From Scytalidium lignicola (taxonomy: Eukaryota; Ascomycota; Leotiomycetes), in assembly GCA_002812745.2 (NCBI GenBank), contig NCSJ02000170.1:26670-90669 (forward strand): a DNA stretch of 64,000 nt, given 5' to 3'. Positions 33,330-46,499 of the stretch are shown piece after piece. A program made the translations under genes and the position numbers. The notes under the pieces were generated by a model, which did not search any database, had not been told where the DNA came from, and worked only from the letters and a program-made list of their open reading frames with translations. The number at the start of each line of letters is the position of its first letter. The stretch's first letter is position 1.

Positions 33330-34552
33330 CTGTTCTTTCTCTTCTTCTTTCTTTCTTTCTTTCTTTCGATTTATATAAGGAGTGGAGTTGGAGTTGGAGT
33401 TGGAATTGCAGTTCAATTAACTATTAAGGCGGGTTTTTTTAATTGCGGAACAGTCTAAACAAGAAATTGAGGACCGGTTCATAGAAGTCGGAAGTCGGAA
33501 AATGGCAGAATGATGGTGGTATAATTACAAGATGGAGTTTTAATTTTTCTTTTGACAGAAGGTGATGATTCGGCTGATGCGGGAGCTTGGGCCACTGCGT
33601 ACTCTCCAGTTGATGGACACGCTGGAAATCGGTGCCGCGCGGGAATTACAGGGGGCAAAGAGGCGCTACGGAAGCGCTAAAGAAAGGCCCTGGGGGGAGC
33701 CGACCACTGGCGGAAGGGAGCAACATGCACGGTCAGGTTCCTGCGCTGGATGAGGCTGGTCTGCTTGGGTTGAGTGGAATGATGGCCGTGGTGACCACCG
33801 ATGTACTACTGTACAGTACATCGCGGTGATTTGCATCTTATGCAGCTCCTTGCATTAGGAGAAACCAGCTTGTAAGGTTCTACGGAGTATGGAGTAGACG
33901 GCTACTATTGTAGTTAGGAAGAGCAGGTTTGCTTATCTATCCAGCTGATTACCGTAGGTTGGGTAAATGGGAGTTCAATTCCAACCTCACTCCGGTGTAG
34001 GAAGAAATCAAATAAGATATGTGCAGGGTAAGAGATAGTATGTAAAAAACATAATTGTTATGCTAAGCCGGGCCTAGCATCCTAAAAACATGCCATGTTC
34101 CATGCTAGATCCAATTGATACAAATTATTATAAAACAAAAGTGATGCCTGCCACTATGCATCCGGAAANTTTTTCGATTTCAAACAGACACGATCCTCAA
34201 AAAAAAGCTCCAGAGAAAATGTCACAAAATAACCCGTCCAAATGCAGATGTCATAACAAATCCTATCCGTAGATATGAAAAAGAGATGCTGAGTGGAGTA
34301 TTCCCAACCAAAGGCATGAAAGAAGAAGAGAAAACGAGAAGCAGACCCCTCATTTTGATTAAGCAACCTCCCACCTCATCGCCTCATAGCTCATTAGAAT
34401 ATACGAAAACAAATTTTCATGACTCATGCCACGCCTTGAACCAACATCTCCTTTTTTATGATCGATTATCACTTCCTTAGGAACTTAGTCAAAAAAGAAA
34501 TACCTATCTTGCCTCATTCTGGTCATGCATCCCCCCCATCTCATCGAATCTT
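33330..34552. other. Spacer upstream of pptB
   Basis: 1.2 kb. Contains a CTTT microsatellite near 33345-33368, a GTTGGA trinucleotide-like tract near 33383-33402, an imperfect palindrome TACTGTACAGTA at 33807-33818 and an N at 34169. No gene recognised. Confidence 0.4.
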
Positions 34553-35716
34553 TTAGTGGTCGTCGAGGAGAGGAGCTCTCTCTGCCTCAGACTCAGGGGC
34601 CGGTTCCTCTCTTCTGAAGCGAATCTCCTTGCCAAGTGCAGCGGGGATAGCAAGAGCCAGACTAGCAAGGAATAGAGCTGCCATGATTGCGAATGCGAAA
34701 ATCCACTGCAAGGGGCTGGTCTTCAGGTGGAATTGTTTGACGCCAAGTGCGGCTGTCAGAATGGAGAATGCAAAGCCGATGGAGTAATCCTGTAAGTTAG
34801 CAGAACTTTGTTAGCTGATCTCTACTTTTATGATTATATCGTTGGGGGTATTTGTTAAGGACAGGGGGTGGGTATCGGTTGAAAAACCAAGGCGTTTCTT
34901 ACCTTGAACACCACAAGGAAGAAGAAGCCAAGGGCCAGGATACCCCAGATGGCGATATAGGCCACGATGTCAGCGGCCAGTGTGTCTGAATTTACCGCGA
35001 TGGCACCGTTCCAGAATATGGCAATAAATGTCCATGCCAGAGGTGCAGAGACAACCGGGATGTGAATGAATCGGACGGTGGAGGGATAGCGCAAGTAAAG
35101 GAGGACCAGGTTGGCAAAGTTGACAATCAAGATGACCTCGGCCCAGATGAAGTGGGAGCGGACGAAGAGCATAACAAAGGCGAATTGCAGGAGATTGTTC
35201 AAGATGAAGTGACTCCCGACATTAGCAGCAGCGAGAACATATTCGGCATTGGAGGAGAAGAGGTGCGAGATATAGCCAATTTGGAGGATGAAAAGAACGA
35301 CCCTATGTATATGATCATGTATTAGTCGGCAAGAAGGAGGAAATAAAATAATTGAAATCGAAAAATAGTAACGAGAGTAAGAGAGGTTTTCAGCGAGAAT
35401 GGCCATACCAATAAATCTCGACGATAATGGCATTCAAAGAGTATGCAGTGTGGTAGATACGATTCACCTCCCAAATGGTGTGACGCCAGTCGACCTTGTC
35501 ATCGTCGGGAGCGTGCAAGCTGTAGTAGAAGCTGGTGACGACGAGCAGTAGCCATGACAAGGTGGTTAAAATCTTATGTGACCAAAGCGCCGCAGGTGAG
35601 TAGGACTCTTGCTTTACAAATGGATTGACTTTCAGAGAAAAGAAATGCAGATATTAGTTCACTTGGATGCTTGAGTTGGTTGGGACAAATTACATACATC
35701 GATTGTAGCTACTCAT
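34553..35716 (-). CDS. Polytopic membrane protein, DUF1774-like
   Basis: Fungal integral membrane protein of unknown function; I place it in the DUF1774 group by its pattern, with moderate certainty. Exons are 35716-35698 (19 nt), 35628-35409, 35302-34903 and 34789-34553, all GT-AG and phase-matched, giving 291 residues. The spliced N terminus is MSSYNRFNPFVKQESYSPAA. About eight hydrophobic segments follow, including ILTTLSWLLLVVTSFYY, VVLFILQIGYISHLF, FILNNLLQFAFVMLFV, AEVILIVNFANLVLLY, APLAWTFIAIFWNGAIAV and YIAIWGILALGFFFLVVF. The short charged tail (RFRREEPAPESEAERAPLL) is likely cytosolic and contains a possible dileucine sorting signal. The read-through version without splicing is not the real protein. 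Confidence 0.8.
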
Positions 35717-38540
35717 CTTGAATAACTTAATTCGTTTTTGTTTTGTTTTGGTGAAGCTGCCTATTAATTAAATATCAAATGAATTATGCTCCCTACAATT
35801 CTGTAGAATATCCGTGNTTTTTATTAAAATANAAAAACAATAAAAATAGGTAAACTTCCACACCAGGACTGACACGGATTGCTCTCTCGAGCGCGTCGTC
35901 TATATATGCGCTGTGTGTCCGTGTAGCGGGGTAGGAGACGTGGGAGACTGCAGCAGCTGTCCAGAACCGCAGGAACCAACACGCCCTTTTTTAATCAATC
36001 AACTAATTAACCGAAATTGCCCTTCTCTGCATATAAATGTGTGTATGTATATGTAGATATTCTGTATTGATGAAAGAGAAGAGGGCGATGATGTCAAAGA
36101 AAGCAGAGAGAGAGAGAGAGGTAATATTGAAAGGGAATAATATTTCCTGGAAGTCGACTATCCATTCCCTTCGCATCCACGGCAGAAAAAAAGGGGGGTT
36201 TCTCTTTTTTTTTTCCTTTCCCCGGTTCCAGACGTTATGGTCTCAGATGAGCGAGTTACAGCGTGGTGGTGGAGGAGGGAGAGGAGGAGGTGCTGGGTGT
36301 GTGTGGTGGTGGCTGTTTAGCCAAGGAGGTGTGCCTCCAGGATGGGCCAATGCAATGACGTAACAGCATCCAACCAAGCAAACCACGGGACTGCAGGCCG
36401 CCTTTCCCTGCATCCTGGGCATTCGGGAGGGCGCAATGTCGCAACTCCAAACCCCTCTTTCCCTCTCCCTCCCTGCACTCCCTATCTTCTCCTGCCACAC
36501 CATCACGAGACAACACCACCACTATTTACCACCACCACCACCACATTGCCTTGCACACAGCCTATCACACGGCAACATAACGGTGCAGCATTAGATCCTG
36601 AGTACTGTGCAGTTCTGTAGTAGTTCCAGCATAAGACCTCACCACCCCCCCTCTCCATTTCTCTTCCCTGCTAACCGCCAAGACCAGAGCCAGTTGCATG
36701 ATCTCGCCGCCCGCCGTCCTTCTCGATGCGCTTCGGGCGGTTGAACTGGCACAGCTGGGCTGAATCAACTGCCACCTGGCTAATGAGACAAACGATATTG
36801 AAAAATGCGGGGAAAGGCAGAACAAGTATGTACGTATGGGTAGTTACAGTATAGCAGTCATCAAGGTGTGCATATGCTGTGCCCTTGGGCTTGGTGCCTT
36901 GGAATTGCTCTCGAAGTCCGAGAAACAGAGAAAAAGGCATCATAGCAGTACGTACTCCCTCAACTAGACCCTTCTCGTTTTTCTACTAATGGTGGTCACC
37001 TGGCCCTTACAACGTTTTGTATGGGCTGTTGGTTGTGCAAAAAGAAGAAAGATTTCCCTTCTTGATCTTGACTAACACACAAAACTGAACTTGACAATGC
37101 TACCCGGCCCGGCTCTTTCTGCTTTGGGTTCCTCATCGGTGCAACACATTCGCATCATCAACATCATCATCAGCATCATGATCACCACCATCGGCAGATA
37201 AAAATCCCGCCCCATAAACCATTCGATTCTTTTTCCTAGTGCTTGATAAGCCAATTCTTTTTTACTGTAACTTGAGGTCTAAAAGCAAGCATTCGCAAGT
37301 AAAAATGGCATGCGCAGAAGCTTTGTTAACTAGTACGGTTTAGTTTATGTATTGCCCCTCCCTCTTCCCCACCCCCTTCTCTTCGTATTAGCACCGCTCT
37401 GTAAATATACCACCAGCCCCCCAATACAGTGAGTGCGGTACAAGGCCCACGTGGAACGGAAGGCAAGCGTTGGTATTCCTCACATACTCCGCTAATTCCA
37501 GTACCTGTGCACCACTTATATACTGCATATATACAAGGAAATTAGGTAAAACTCCACAACAAGCCAGCCTTACACAAATGAATAGAATTATATTTCNTTT
37601 TTTGTCTCGTTATGATTTTAATCTGTTTCTCAATTAAGAGAAACAAACCGTCCAATATAACCTCGTACCCATCTTCTTTCACTACTACTATAGCTCCAAT
37701 AGAAAGAATTGCTTGTAAATACAGTAATACCAATTAACATTGAAACGCTCTTATACACAAAAGTCGTATGTTGAAACNAAAAAAAGAGCAGAGCCAAAGA
37801 TAGACTCTCCATCTATACAAAAATAAAAGAATTATCATTAAATGCATATAATACATACAATACAAGAACAAACAGAGAACAAAGTCTAGTACGCGATGCA
37901 AATGTTACTAATGTGTACTATACAGACAACAGACAGAGCCAACGCCATGAAAATTACAAGTACCATTAATCTACGTCGCACATATCCTTAACACGCAAAA
38001 TAGCCAAGCAAACCAAAAAAATTTGCAAAGGGTATCATGTATCATTTATTTTGTTTTTCTAAAGAGACAACACAATATCAATGAACAATGAGAGAGTTAC
38101 AAAAAAAAAAGGGAAAAAAATATACTAGTCGGGTATCTCAATAAAAGACGCCACAGAGAGAAGCAAGAGGTATAACGATCAGTAGAGAAGTTTATTTAAA
38201 AGGGAAAAAAAAGGAGTTACAAGGTTATAAAGTCATCCACCATTCGAGNAAAAAAAAAGTTCATATCAGCAGGCCTGCAGTAGCACAATGTAGGCCCACA
38301 TTACATAACCATTTCTTTTGATGTGTAATAAAAGTTGGGGAGAAGAGCTGGAAAAAAGAATCAAAGAAATAAAAGCATTCCAGTCTCCTTAAAAGTACTA
38401 AAGAAAAGCATTAGAAACACGACCCTGAATCCATATGACCACAGGATGGCAAATATCTCATAAGCTAGCTATCGCTTTGCGTGTCCGAGGTACGCCCAGA
38501 TCAAAGGATTAGGCTTGTGATGATACTAGAATTGGTTCGA
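35717..38540. other. 2.8-kb intergenic region rich in simple repeats
   Basis: Upstream of the DUF1774-like gene and downstream of hos3. Contains AG repeats (36104-36121), GGA/GTG-rich tracts (36260-36315), CAC/ACC trinucleotides (36513-36543), an ATC/CAT tract (37152-37185) and Ns at 35817, 35832, 37597, 37778 and 38249. The segment 37780-38240 is strongly A-rich. Small frames such as 36037-36363 and 36565-36825 encode low-complexity peptides only. No gene is supported. Confidence 0.45.
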
Positions 38541-41500
38541 CTATGCACTGCCAGGTCGTCGATTATTCGGATTGGCAGCGAAAGGGATCGTAGAAGTTGT
38601 CGTGAAGATTGGTAGATTACTTCTCTTCATTGGTGATGGTGTGGCTGTGTTTGGTGGCAGCCACCTAAGCTGCTCTTGTTGCACCGTCTGGTGTTGTGCT
38701 GGTCCGTTTGGCTGGTACGGAATGAAGATATCTGGTCCTCTTTCGGAATGCGACGAGGGTGGTGCCGAGGGTCCTGTGCTTGAAATAACACTTACGGGTG
38801 AACTAGATGGCAGTGCTACTTGCCATGGCTGAAGATGATTAGAACCAGATGGCTGTGGAGTGGATGGGTAAGGTGGAAAGCCATGCTCGTTGCCTTCACC
38901 GGAACTAGCTGTGGTAGGACGATCTGCTTGATGAGATGTAGGTGGTCTAGAAGTTATGATGGGAGCGGTGTTATGAGGTTCCGATATCAGAGTGACAGGC
39001 ATTTCTGGGTCAGGATTCTTCATTTCCTCTGCTTCTGCCGCTGCCTGTGCTGCCGCTTGGGCCTCCCTCTGTGATTTCGTGGTCAAGCTTATCTTAATCT
39101 TTCTCATGCCTGAAGTCAAGCTATCTATATCTGGGTTTTCGTTGGACGCAAGCTGGGTGGGATTTGTACCCTCACGATCCACAGGTAGCACCTTTGTCTC
39201 ACTCAGTGGAGATTTACGTCGCACAGTAGCAATCTTTGTTGCCTGAGTCGTGGTCTGACGAGAGGCTCTAGCTTTCTTTGCTGCTGGAATGGATTGACTG
39301 CGAGAGCTCAAAGAAGAGCCGGGTCTGATGCTTAAGGAAGTGCCTGAACGTGACGGGATGGATGATTGGTGAATTGACGATTCGCGACTTTGACCATTAC
39401 CTCGGGAAGAGGGTAATTCTGACGATACCGATCCTGCAGTCGAGGCTAGACTGAGACGGCGACCTGGTTGCCTTGTGGAATGCATAATTGTCTATTAAAA
39501 AGCGTTAGTATGGGATCCTATGATAAGTACCATCTAAAACGCTTACCTTGTTAACGGACACAAGCGGAGTCCCAATAACTGTTCTCCTTCGACTCAACCT
39601 AGCGGTTTCAGCGGCGTCGTAAATCGGTTTTGTAGGTTTTCTCTCCCTCATACTCTTCCTCGTGCCATCAGCTCTCGTAGCTTCAGCTACCTGGGCCATA
39701 CTGCTAGGGTTCAGCATGCTCTGACGATCCCTCCTAACCCTAGTGGCCTCCGCAGAAAGGTCTTCAGGTGTGCAGCTGAGAGTTTGGCGGTCGGTTGGAA
39801 TGAGCAGTTTGCTCAGTTCGTGAGCAGCTACTGTCCAGTCTACTTCTGGGGGAGGCGGAGATACCGGTCGAGATCTGGGAGAATTTGTTTGACCTGAGAG
39901 ATTTGATGTACTGCGTCGTAGTCGGGGAGTGAGGACCTTTGCTATGGAGGACTGAGTTGGTGAGAAGAAAGTTGGACCGCGGCTGCTCTCTTTTGTCGTC
40001 CTTTTATAATCTGGAATAACAGGGATGGGATTGATGACTGCATCCAGCTGGTCAAGTCGAGGAATTGACCACCATGCGGGATCATAAGGGTATAAAGGCG
40101 AGCCATACTCTGGCACAGGGTCGCTAATACCATTGACCGATCCAATCTTTTGGCCCATCTCGTATCCTAGGCCACCATATTGCTGCTGCTGCTGCTGCTG
40201 TGCTTCTTCTACCTTGACGGGGATCTGATCTCTTGCTGCGAGACCACTAAGATGGCTGAGAACACCACTGCATAATGCACGATCACTGTAACCACCTTCC
40301 AAGACACTAATAACCCTGCCCTCAACAGATGTACCGTCTTCAGCAGCAAGCTTCACTATATCTCTAGTGAGACGAGCATAAAATTCAGTTGGTACATTGA
40401 CTTTATGCCGTTGCATGCCAGAGCTCTCCCACTCACTGGCGTCAAAGCCCGCAGAAATAAAAATGGCAGCCTTTGGCCGCGGCCCATTCTGAGCCGCCTT
40501 CAAACGTTCAGTTTGACTTCGCAGATAGTTTCGAGTCTTCTCTAGTAAAACGGCGTACTTTGTTTCGTATAGAGTCCAGAATTCTGCCTCGTCCTTCCAT
40601 GGTTGAAGATGAACGTTCCACATGTTTTGACCATGTGCATTCTCGATACAGAGACTGGCATTCTTGACTTTCTCCTCATCACCCATTTCGCATGGATAGG
40701 AGTTAATATCATGAAGACTGAAGTATCCAATCGATGTCTTCTTCCAAGGCGCGGCGTTCTTCGGTAGGCCCAATGCTCGTCTATTGTGTTCCCACGCAAT
40801 GGCTTGAGAGCCATCTCCGTGATGTAGATCAAAGTCAATGATGGCAGCATGAGTCAAACCGTGGGTGAGTGTTGCGTGCGCAATGCCAATGTGAACATTG
40901 TTCAGCCAACAGAAACCGGAAGGAAAACTTGCCGAGCAGTGGTGGCCAGGGGGCCTAATGGCAACAAAAGCTCGATGTGGCCCCTTTCCACTAGCTGAAC
41001 CGTTGAATACAGTATCTACACCCTCGCATATCGCCCCTAGAGCTCCTTCCATGGCATTGAGTGACTCCGAACAGAGGTAGAGGTCTCCTTCATGGAACTT
41101 GGCAGGTGCTTCGGTATCGGGACCGCGATTCATAGTTGGCCGCGTGAGTTCCTTGCCATTCATAGCAAGTTTAGATTCTGCATTATCGCACATGATCTTT
41201 AACTCTTCCATCCACTTTACGCCGTGCACATTGGTAACCGCAGGAGAGGAGAGCGGCAGTGAGCGGGTTGTCTTCCTAATTCTAAATGGTATGTTTGGTA
41301 CCATGGATGGATCCCTTCGTGGGTGAATGGGGTATTGTCCTCCAGTATAACGCTCACCCAAACGCACGTAAGCAACCGATACTCCCACAATGCTTGCAAT
41401 AAGTCTCTCCGGGCGCTCAACGATAGTGTTCAGGCTCGCCCGGGATGTCTTGGGTCTCGAATATCGGTGTCCATAGCAAGCATCTTGGAGAACAACTATG

Positions 41501-42048
41501 GTATCAGCTGGACGTCCCTCTTCATCCATATTATGCTGGTGTAGGTCCCTCTTGAAGTGGTCTCGTGCGATACCAGCAGCAGTAAGGTGTGGAGCTTCGG
41601 CGACGTCATTCAGGGGGGATTTGGGTCCCGTTATAAAACTCGCGCCGTTTAGGGATTGAGCGGACGATAATCGTCTAGAGGGTGTCCTAGTAGGAGTATG
41701 CCCACTAACGCCATGCAGAGAATTCATTGAAGCTCTCTTGTGAAGTGTAGGGGTAGATGAACGGCCGTCAAGGCTTGCGATGCTAGGGGTTCGGTGAAGC
41801 GATGGATTGCTGTTCGGCGAAGCAGTCAATCCATGATGGTTGAATGTCCTCGAAGGAGACCTACTAGAAGAACGTGGATCGAATGGATTGGGAGTTCCTG
41901 AACCTACGCTGAGGGAAAGGTGTTGCAATGAGTCGCTGACGTCGGTGTACTCGCTGTTTGTTGACCGTGGCAAACCGTTATGCGGGATGGGCCTGGAGTT
42001 TGAAGTACTATGTCTGAATTTATCTGGCGACGCGGAATAAGCCATCAT
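38541..42048 (-). CDS. hos3: Histone deacetylase, Hos3 type (class II)
   Basis: Zinc-dependent deacetylase of histones and probably other proteins, nuclear. Exons are 42048-39547 and 39491-38541, joined in phase across a 55-nt intron (GTAAGC...TACTAAC...TAG), giving about 1150 residues. A Ser/Pro-rich N terminus (about 150 residues) precedes the catalytic domain: DTIVVLQDACYGHRY, FVAIRPPGHHC with the active-site His pair, GFCWLNNVHIGIAHA, AIIDFDLHHGDGSQAI with Zn ligands, AIFISAGFDASEWE and VISVLEGGYS. A seven-glutamine run follows the domain. The remaining C-terminal 450 residues are disordered and Ser/Pro-rich with RKSMRERKPTKP basic blocks. Family members of this length are Hos3/HosB. The second Met (MAYSASP) could also be the start. 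Confidence 0.9.
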
Positions 42049-42390
42049 GAAGCCCGAATGAGCTCGAAGCTCACGGATAGAAGTGGTTGTTATGGGAATA
42101 GGTTGTTTTGTCAGTTGGTTGTTGCTGAAGACGCAAGCTCCCGAATCTAAACAAATTAATTATTGAGGTAATCCCCACACGCGCTAGTGGACGCGCGACC
42201 GATCAAGGGGCGCCGCACCCCCTGCCACTCTCAGCCTTGCAGCAGCATAACTCAAAAGGCGCATCAAAGTGCTTGGACTAGTTATGTTTCACGGATGCAC
42301 GTCAGCGGAAACATAAAAAGCTTGGTAGAGAATCCATCCTGTTTGTCCGTGGGTATCATTAGTCTAATCTATTATTCTTTGTTACTTCTT
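42049..42390. other. Short spacer between hos3 and tgt
   Basis: Upstream flank of hos3 and 3' flank of the tgt gene on the same strand. No element recognised beyond a GC-rich block near 42178-42215. Confidence 0.4.
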
Positions 42391-43740
42391 CTAATCCTCT
42401 AGTAGATCTACTCCCACCATCCGCAGGGCATCTACTGCCCAGTTCGGATATCTGGACTTGTCTGCGTTATAATAATCTCTAAAGAAGGTCTTCAAGAAAG
42501 CCGGGAATCGGTCCTCGATGATCGAATCCCGCACATCTCCCATCAATGCCAGTTGATGATGGACATTGTGCATAGTAAGTAGATGCGCGCCTACGGTCTC
42601 CTTTGCAGCAAGATGATGGACATACGCCCTCGTAACCCCAAGACCACCGTCAGTTTTTGGACGGCAGCAGACACAAGTGCAGCCTTCTTCTATAGGCCCA
42701 ACATCATTTGTGTACCTGGCATTTCGTAGATTGAGAACGCCATGCTTGGTGATGGCATTTCCGAACCTCGCCGTTCGTGTTGGCCAGACACAGTCGAACA
42801 TATCTGCACCAAGAGCCACACTGACCACTATATCTTCGGGGTATCCAATTCCCATGACGTATCTAGGTTTCATCTCAGGGAGAAGACTAGTACAGGTGGT
42901 GACAACCTTGCAATAATCTGCCTTGGCTTCCCCACCGCTCAAACCTCCTATCGCGATGCCTGGTGTATCTCTGGCGACCATTTCCTCGCAACATTGCTTC
43001 CTCATCTCGAGATCCAAACCTCCCTGTATGATACAAAATAAATTCTGTGTAGTAGGGTTCTTATGTGCCGCGATACACCTATCTAGCCATCGCACGCTGC
43101 GCTCCATGGCTTGGCGCATTCGAAGAGCATCTGGAGACGTCGTTACGAGGACATCGTCGAGTTGCATAATAATATCACTGCCGATAGAATTCTGAAGGGA
43201 GATGGAGTGCTCGGGGGTAAGAAGCATAGGAGCACCATCATGTGGACTGAGAAATCGGACGCCCTCCTCGGTGATATTCGCGAGTTTTAGGAGACTGACC
43301 ATCTGGAAGCTAGACGCAGTGACAACCACGAAAGTATCAACATAACTCTCCCCAAACATAGTTCAAGGCACACTCACCCTCCACTATCTGTCAAGATATT
43401 ATACTTCCATCCTTGCAATTTATGAGCACCACCGATCTTATCGATGACCTCCTGACCGGGCTTCAACCCAAGGTGGTAGGTATTATTTAAGCAGAGTTTG
43501 CATCCGGTCTCCTCGAGTTGCTGGGGCGTCAATCCTTTCAGTGAGCCCTGTGTCGCAACGGGCATGAATATCGGGAGCGGAACTTGGCCATGCGGTAGGG
43601 TGAGGTTCGCGGCGCGGGCTTTCGTGGTCTGGGGTTGGGCATGAGAAATGGAAGAGGATGAAGATGGTGCAAAAACGATATTAGCTTACTGAACAACGCG
43701 CCAAGAGGTCGAAGGTGAGAGCCGATGGCATCTTTGCCAT
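42391..43740 (-). CDS. tgt: Queuine tRNA-ribosyltransferase, catalytic subunit
   Basis: Exchanges guanine 34 for queuine in tRNAs with GUN anticodons (Asp, Asn, His, Tyr). Fungi cannot make queuine, so the substrate comes from outside. Exons are 43740-43690, 43628-43378 and 43309-42391, all phase-matched, giving 406 residues. Motifs: PVATQGSLKGLTPQQL, NNTYHLGLKPG, the base-binding Asp in LTDSGGFQM (created by intron 2), IIQGGLD, IAIGGLSGGE and VMGIGYPED. The nucleophile Asp is in DMFDCVWPTRTARFG. The zinc site is CTCVCC plus a downstream His in YVHHL. It lacks a mitochondrial presequence; the family enzyme normally pairs with a QTRT2 subunit, not seen in this window. Confidence 0.93.
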
Positions 43741-45923
43741 GGTGATTGTGCTGGATAAGACAAAGGGCAGAAGAAGAGAATGGAGTAGTTGGAATCTGCT
43801 TTAAGAGCTTTTTTTTCAACTTATCTCCCTTGGGTGCAGAAAGCTGGATTCAACCAAATTGGGTACACCGCCTTTAGATTGCACAAATCAGGGTCCAGAA
43901 CGCCACCAAGGTCGTGTGTCAGTGACAGTATCCATCCACTGTACTGTGGTACACAAGTACTCCGTACACAGATTCAACAGAGCAATGATTACTCTACTGC
44001 AATTCCAGGTCATTCACAATAATCACTCTCTAATTCAGGCATATTGTTTACGCTTCACACAAATCTCAACCCCTATCCTATCCATCAACCAGCCATCTGC
44101 CAAAGGTACTTCAAATGGTACTTCAAATGCAACTGTCTGGGCTAGAGATGCTGTCAATGCACATAACTGACAGTGCAACACACATATATTACTGCACATA
44201 CATACACGACGCACCGCACCGCGACGGCAGAGCGCAACGGGACGAATTTAACACTCTACCTGCCTCAAAATGACTGCATCGCGTGCGCATTACTCTATTC
44301 TTCTCTTTGTCCCTCTTAAGCTTCACTCTATCCCATATATTCCATCATCACCATCATCATATCACAGCACCATACAGAACTACCAACTTTCCCGTTAGAT
44401 TCCAACGGATCCCACAATTCATCTGACTAATAATAAACCTCACCCTTTCTCCCATCCTACTGTAACCTAATACAGTGCAATAAACCCACACCCACGCTCG
44501 TCACTAAGTACTGTATATACCAGTATTCATGTGATATATGATACGTGACAAAAGTCTCACGGTTGAGTGGCACATGGCACATGGCCCACCAGCCCATACA
44601 GCACTTTACACCAGAATCCAGACACTAACCCAACGCTAAACTAACTAACTGAATTAAAATAAAACAGCTACTGACCAGTCCAGTCCAGTGCACTTTCTCC
44701 CCACGCACCCAGCGTGCGAGCATCCCCTTCCTTCCTTCCTTCCTTCCTCTCATCAATCGTATTCGTACAAGTAAAAGTAAAAGTAAAAGTTAAGTTAGTC
44801 CCGTACTAAGTTAAACACCCTCTCCCCCTTTAGCTTGTCAACACACTCCAAGGAAGGGGGGTGGGCCTAGAGCGGACAAAGCACAAGCGTGCACTTTTAA
44901 TTAGGCACAAGTTTTAGTGTGAGAGTGTGTGTGAGTTGACCAAGTTTTTTTGTTGCAAGACAGAGGTTTTAGTGGCATTGTTGGTCTGCTTTTTTATTAT
45001 TTTAGATCCTGGTTCCCCGCCCTGGTTTTGTTTCATTAAGTGGGAATGATTATAGACTATAGTTAATAACTGCTAACCCCATGATCTCACATAACCGGAA
45101 CACCAAGGACCACCGCTGAAAGCTTGCAATCAGATTAATAGTTGGTGTGCTTGGATGGGCGCAGAATTATCGCAAACCAACTATTACAGATTAATCCGAA
45201 CCTGGGCATTGGAAACTGTTGGTAGTCTGGTCACGTGGGTTGTGATCACGTGTAAACTAGTCCTAATTAGGTAGCGGGGAGCTGTAGCCTTAAGCTACAG
45301 CTTGCTCCTCTCCACCTTTACAATCGATCAACTACTAACAACATAACGAGCATATCACCTATAACGTGACGTGCTAAGTGTTATAGTAGTATACTGACAG
45401 AAACCATCATTTTAAATGAAAATCTATGGTTAACTCTTTATTTTACATAGTAAAACAACAAATACTCTGTAAGCCAAATTCAATTGAATTCGACACCATG
45501 TGACACCATATTCAAGTTTCGCCATCCTTATTCAATATGAGTCAGGGGAGCCCTACTATGTGGACCATATTCTGTATGAATCTCATTCTGCAGCCTCCAA
45601 TAAATTTTACCATGGTTCCATCGTAGGATAGTCAGTTCAATTTATTCTTTAGTTCTTATCGTATGTAGTATATCAGGCTCATGATTTGACACCTCAGTCT
45701 TGAATTATAACCAATGTTAATTGTCGTATTAAATCTAGTCTAATCTGTTCAAAGTTTTAAGACATTCTTAATACATGCACATACAATAAAATATAAAGTG
45801 GAAAAGTGGAAAAAAAATTCATAATTCTAAAACTATGGACTACATTATAAAGAAACCATAAGGGCCGACCACACCCTAAAGAAACCTTATCCTTAAACCA
45901 TAAATAAACCGAATGAAACCTTA
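43741..45923. other. 2.2-kb gene-free region
   Basis: Contains CACGTG sites near 45233 and 45247, a CCTT tract (44729-44748), an AAGTAA tract (44770-44790), several TACTGTA-like sites (43938, 44459, 44511) and a short AAAGAAACC repeat near 45849-45884. Strongly AT-rich from about 45340. No frame with a recognisable domain. Confidence 0.4.
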
Positions 45924-46295
45924 TTACTCCATTGCTCTACGAATAAGAGCACGGAACTCTCGACCAATCTCTCGGTCACGTTCGTCGTTAACAATCACTT
46001 TTTCTTTCCCTTTATTATGTTGTGCTCTAAGTTGATCCTCCCAGCGGACTGCTTTTCCTTTGCCCTTTTCACTGACTGTGGCACTGGATTCAGCTGTAGG
46101 ATCATCTAAAATGATATATTGGGATGATTTCATTGCGTTTGTCTTTTGTCTTTTGTCTGAAGGGCCTTGTTGCTCCTGTATCACCTTGGGCATAGCTGAA
46201 GACCCTATGATCCGACTGGTGATTTCCTTAAAATCTTCCAGATTCAACACGTTTCCTTTGCATAGGCCCCCACCGTATTCTCCTTGACTGTCCAT
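45924..46295 (-). CDS. Hypothetical charged ORF, possibly the 3' part of the HNH relic
   Basis: An open frame of 123 residues next to and in the same direction as the HNH-like relic. It is Lys/Glu-rich towards the end (KGKGKAVRWEDQLRAQ, REFRALIRRAME) with a basic SDKRQKTNAMK block. No domain recognised. It may be the last exon of the decayed gene or a chance frame in AT-rich sequence. Confidence 0.3.
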   Translation of the reverse strand: MDSQGEYGGGLCKGNVLNLEDFKEITSRIIGSSAMPKVIQEQQGPSDKRQKTNAMKSSQYIILDDPTAESSATVSEKGKGKAVRWEDQLRAQHNKGKEKVIVNDERDREIGREFRALIRRAME

Positions 46296-46499
46296 CGCGG
46301 GAATCCTTTATAGCCATCAGGGAGTTCTCGATAGTCTGTGACGTTTCGAGAAATCATAATCAACTTCATCCTTGAAGACAAAGAACTTGAGTTTTAACCC
46401 TTTATTAACTTGAGGTACTAGTTTCATTGTTGAACTTATCTTTGAGGCATTTTTACAAACCCTTTGAGTTCAGAATACCCTTCAACCCCGTAAAATTTG

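Noticed and set aside
32784..33416. Longer N terminus for the PPTase starting at 33416
   Set aside because: The extra residues are Asn/Ser then Lys/Glu low complexity from simple repeats; the internal Met is directly before the conserved GTDI strand.
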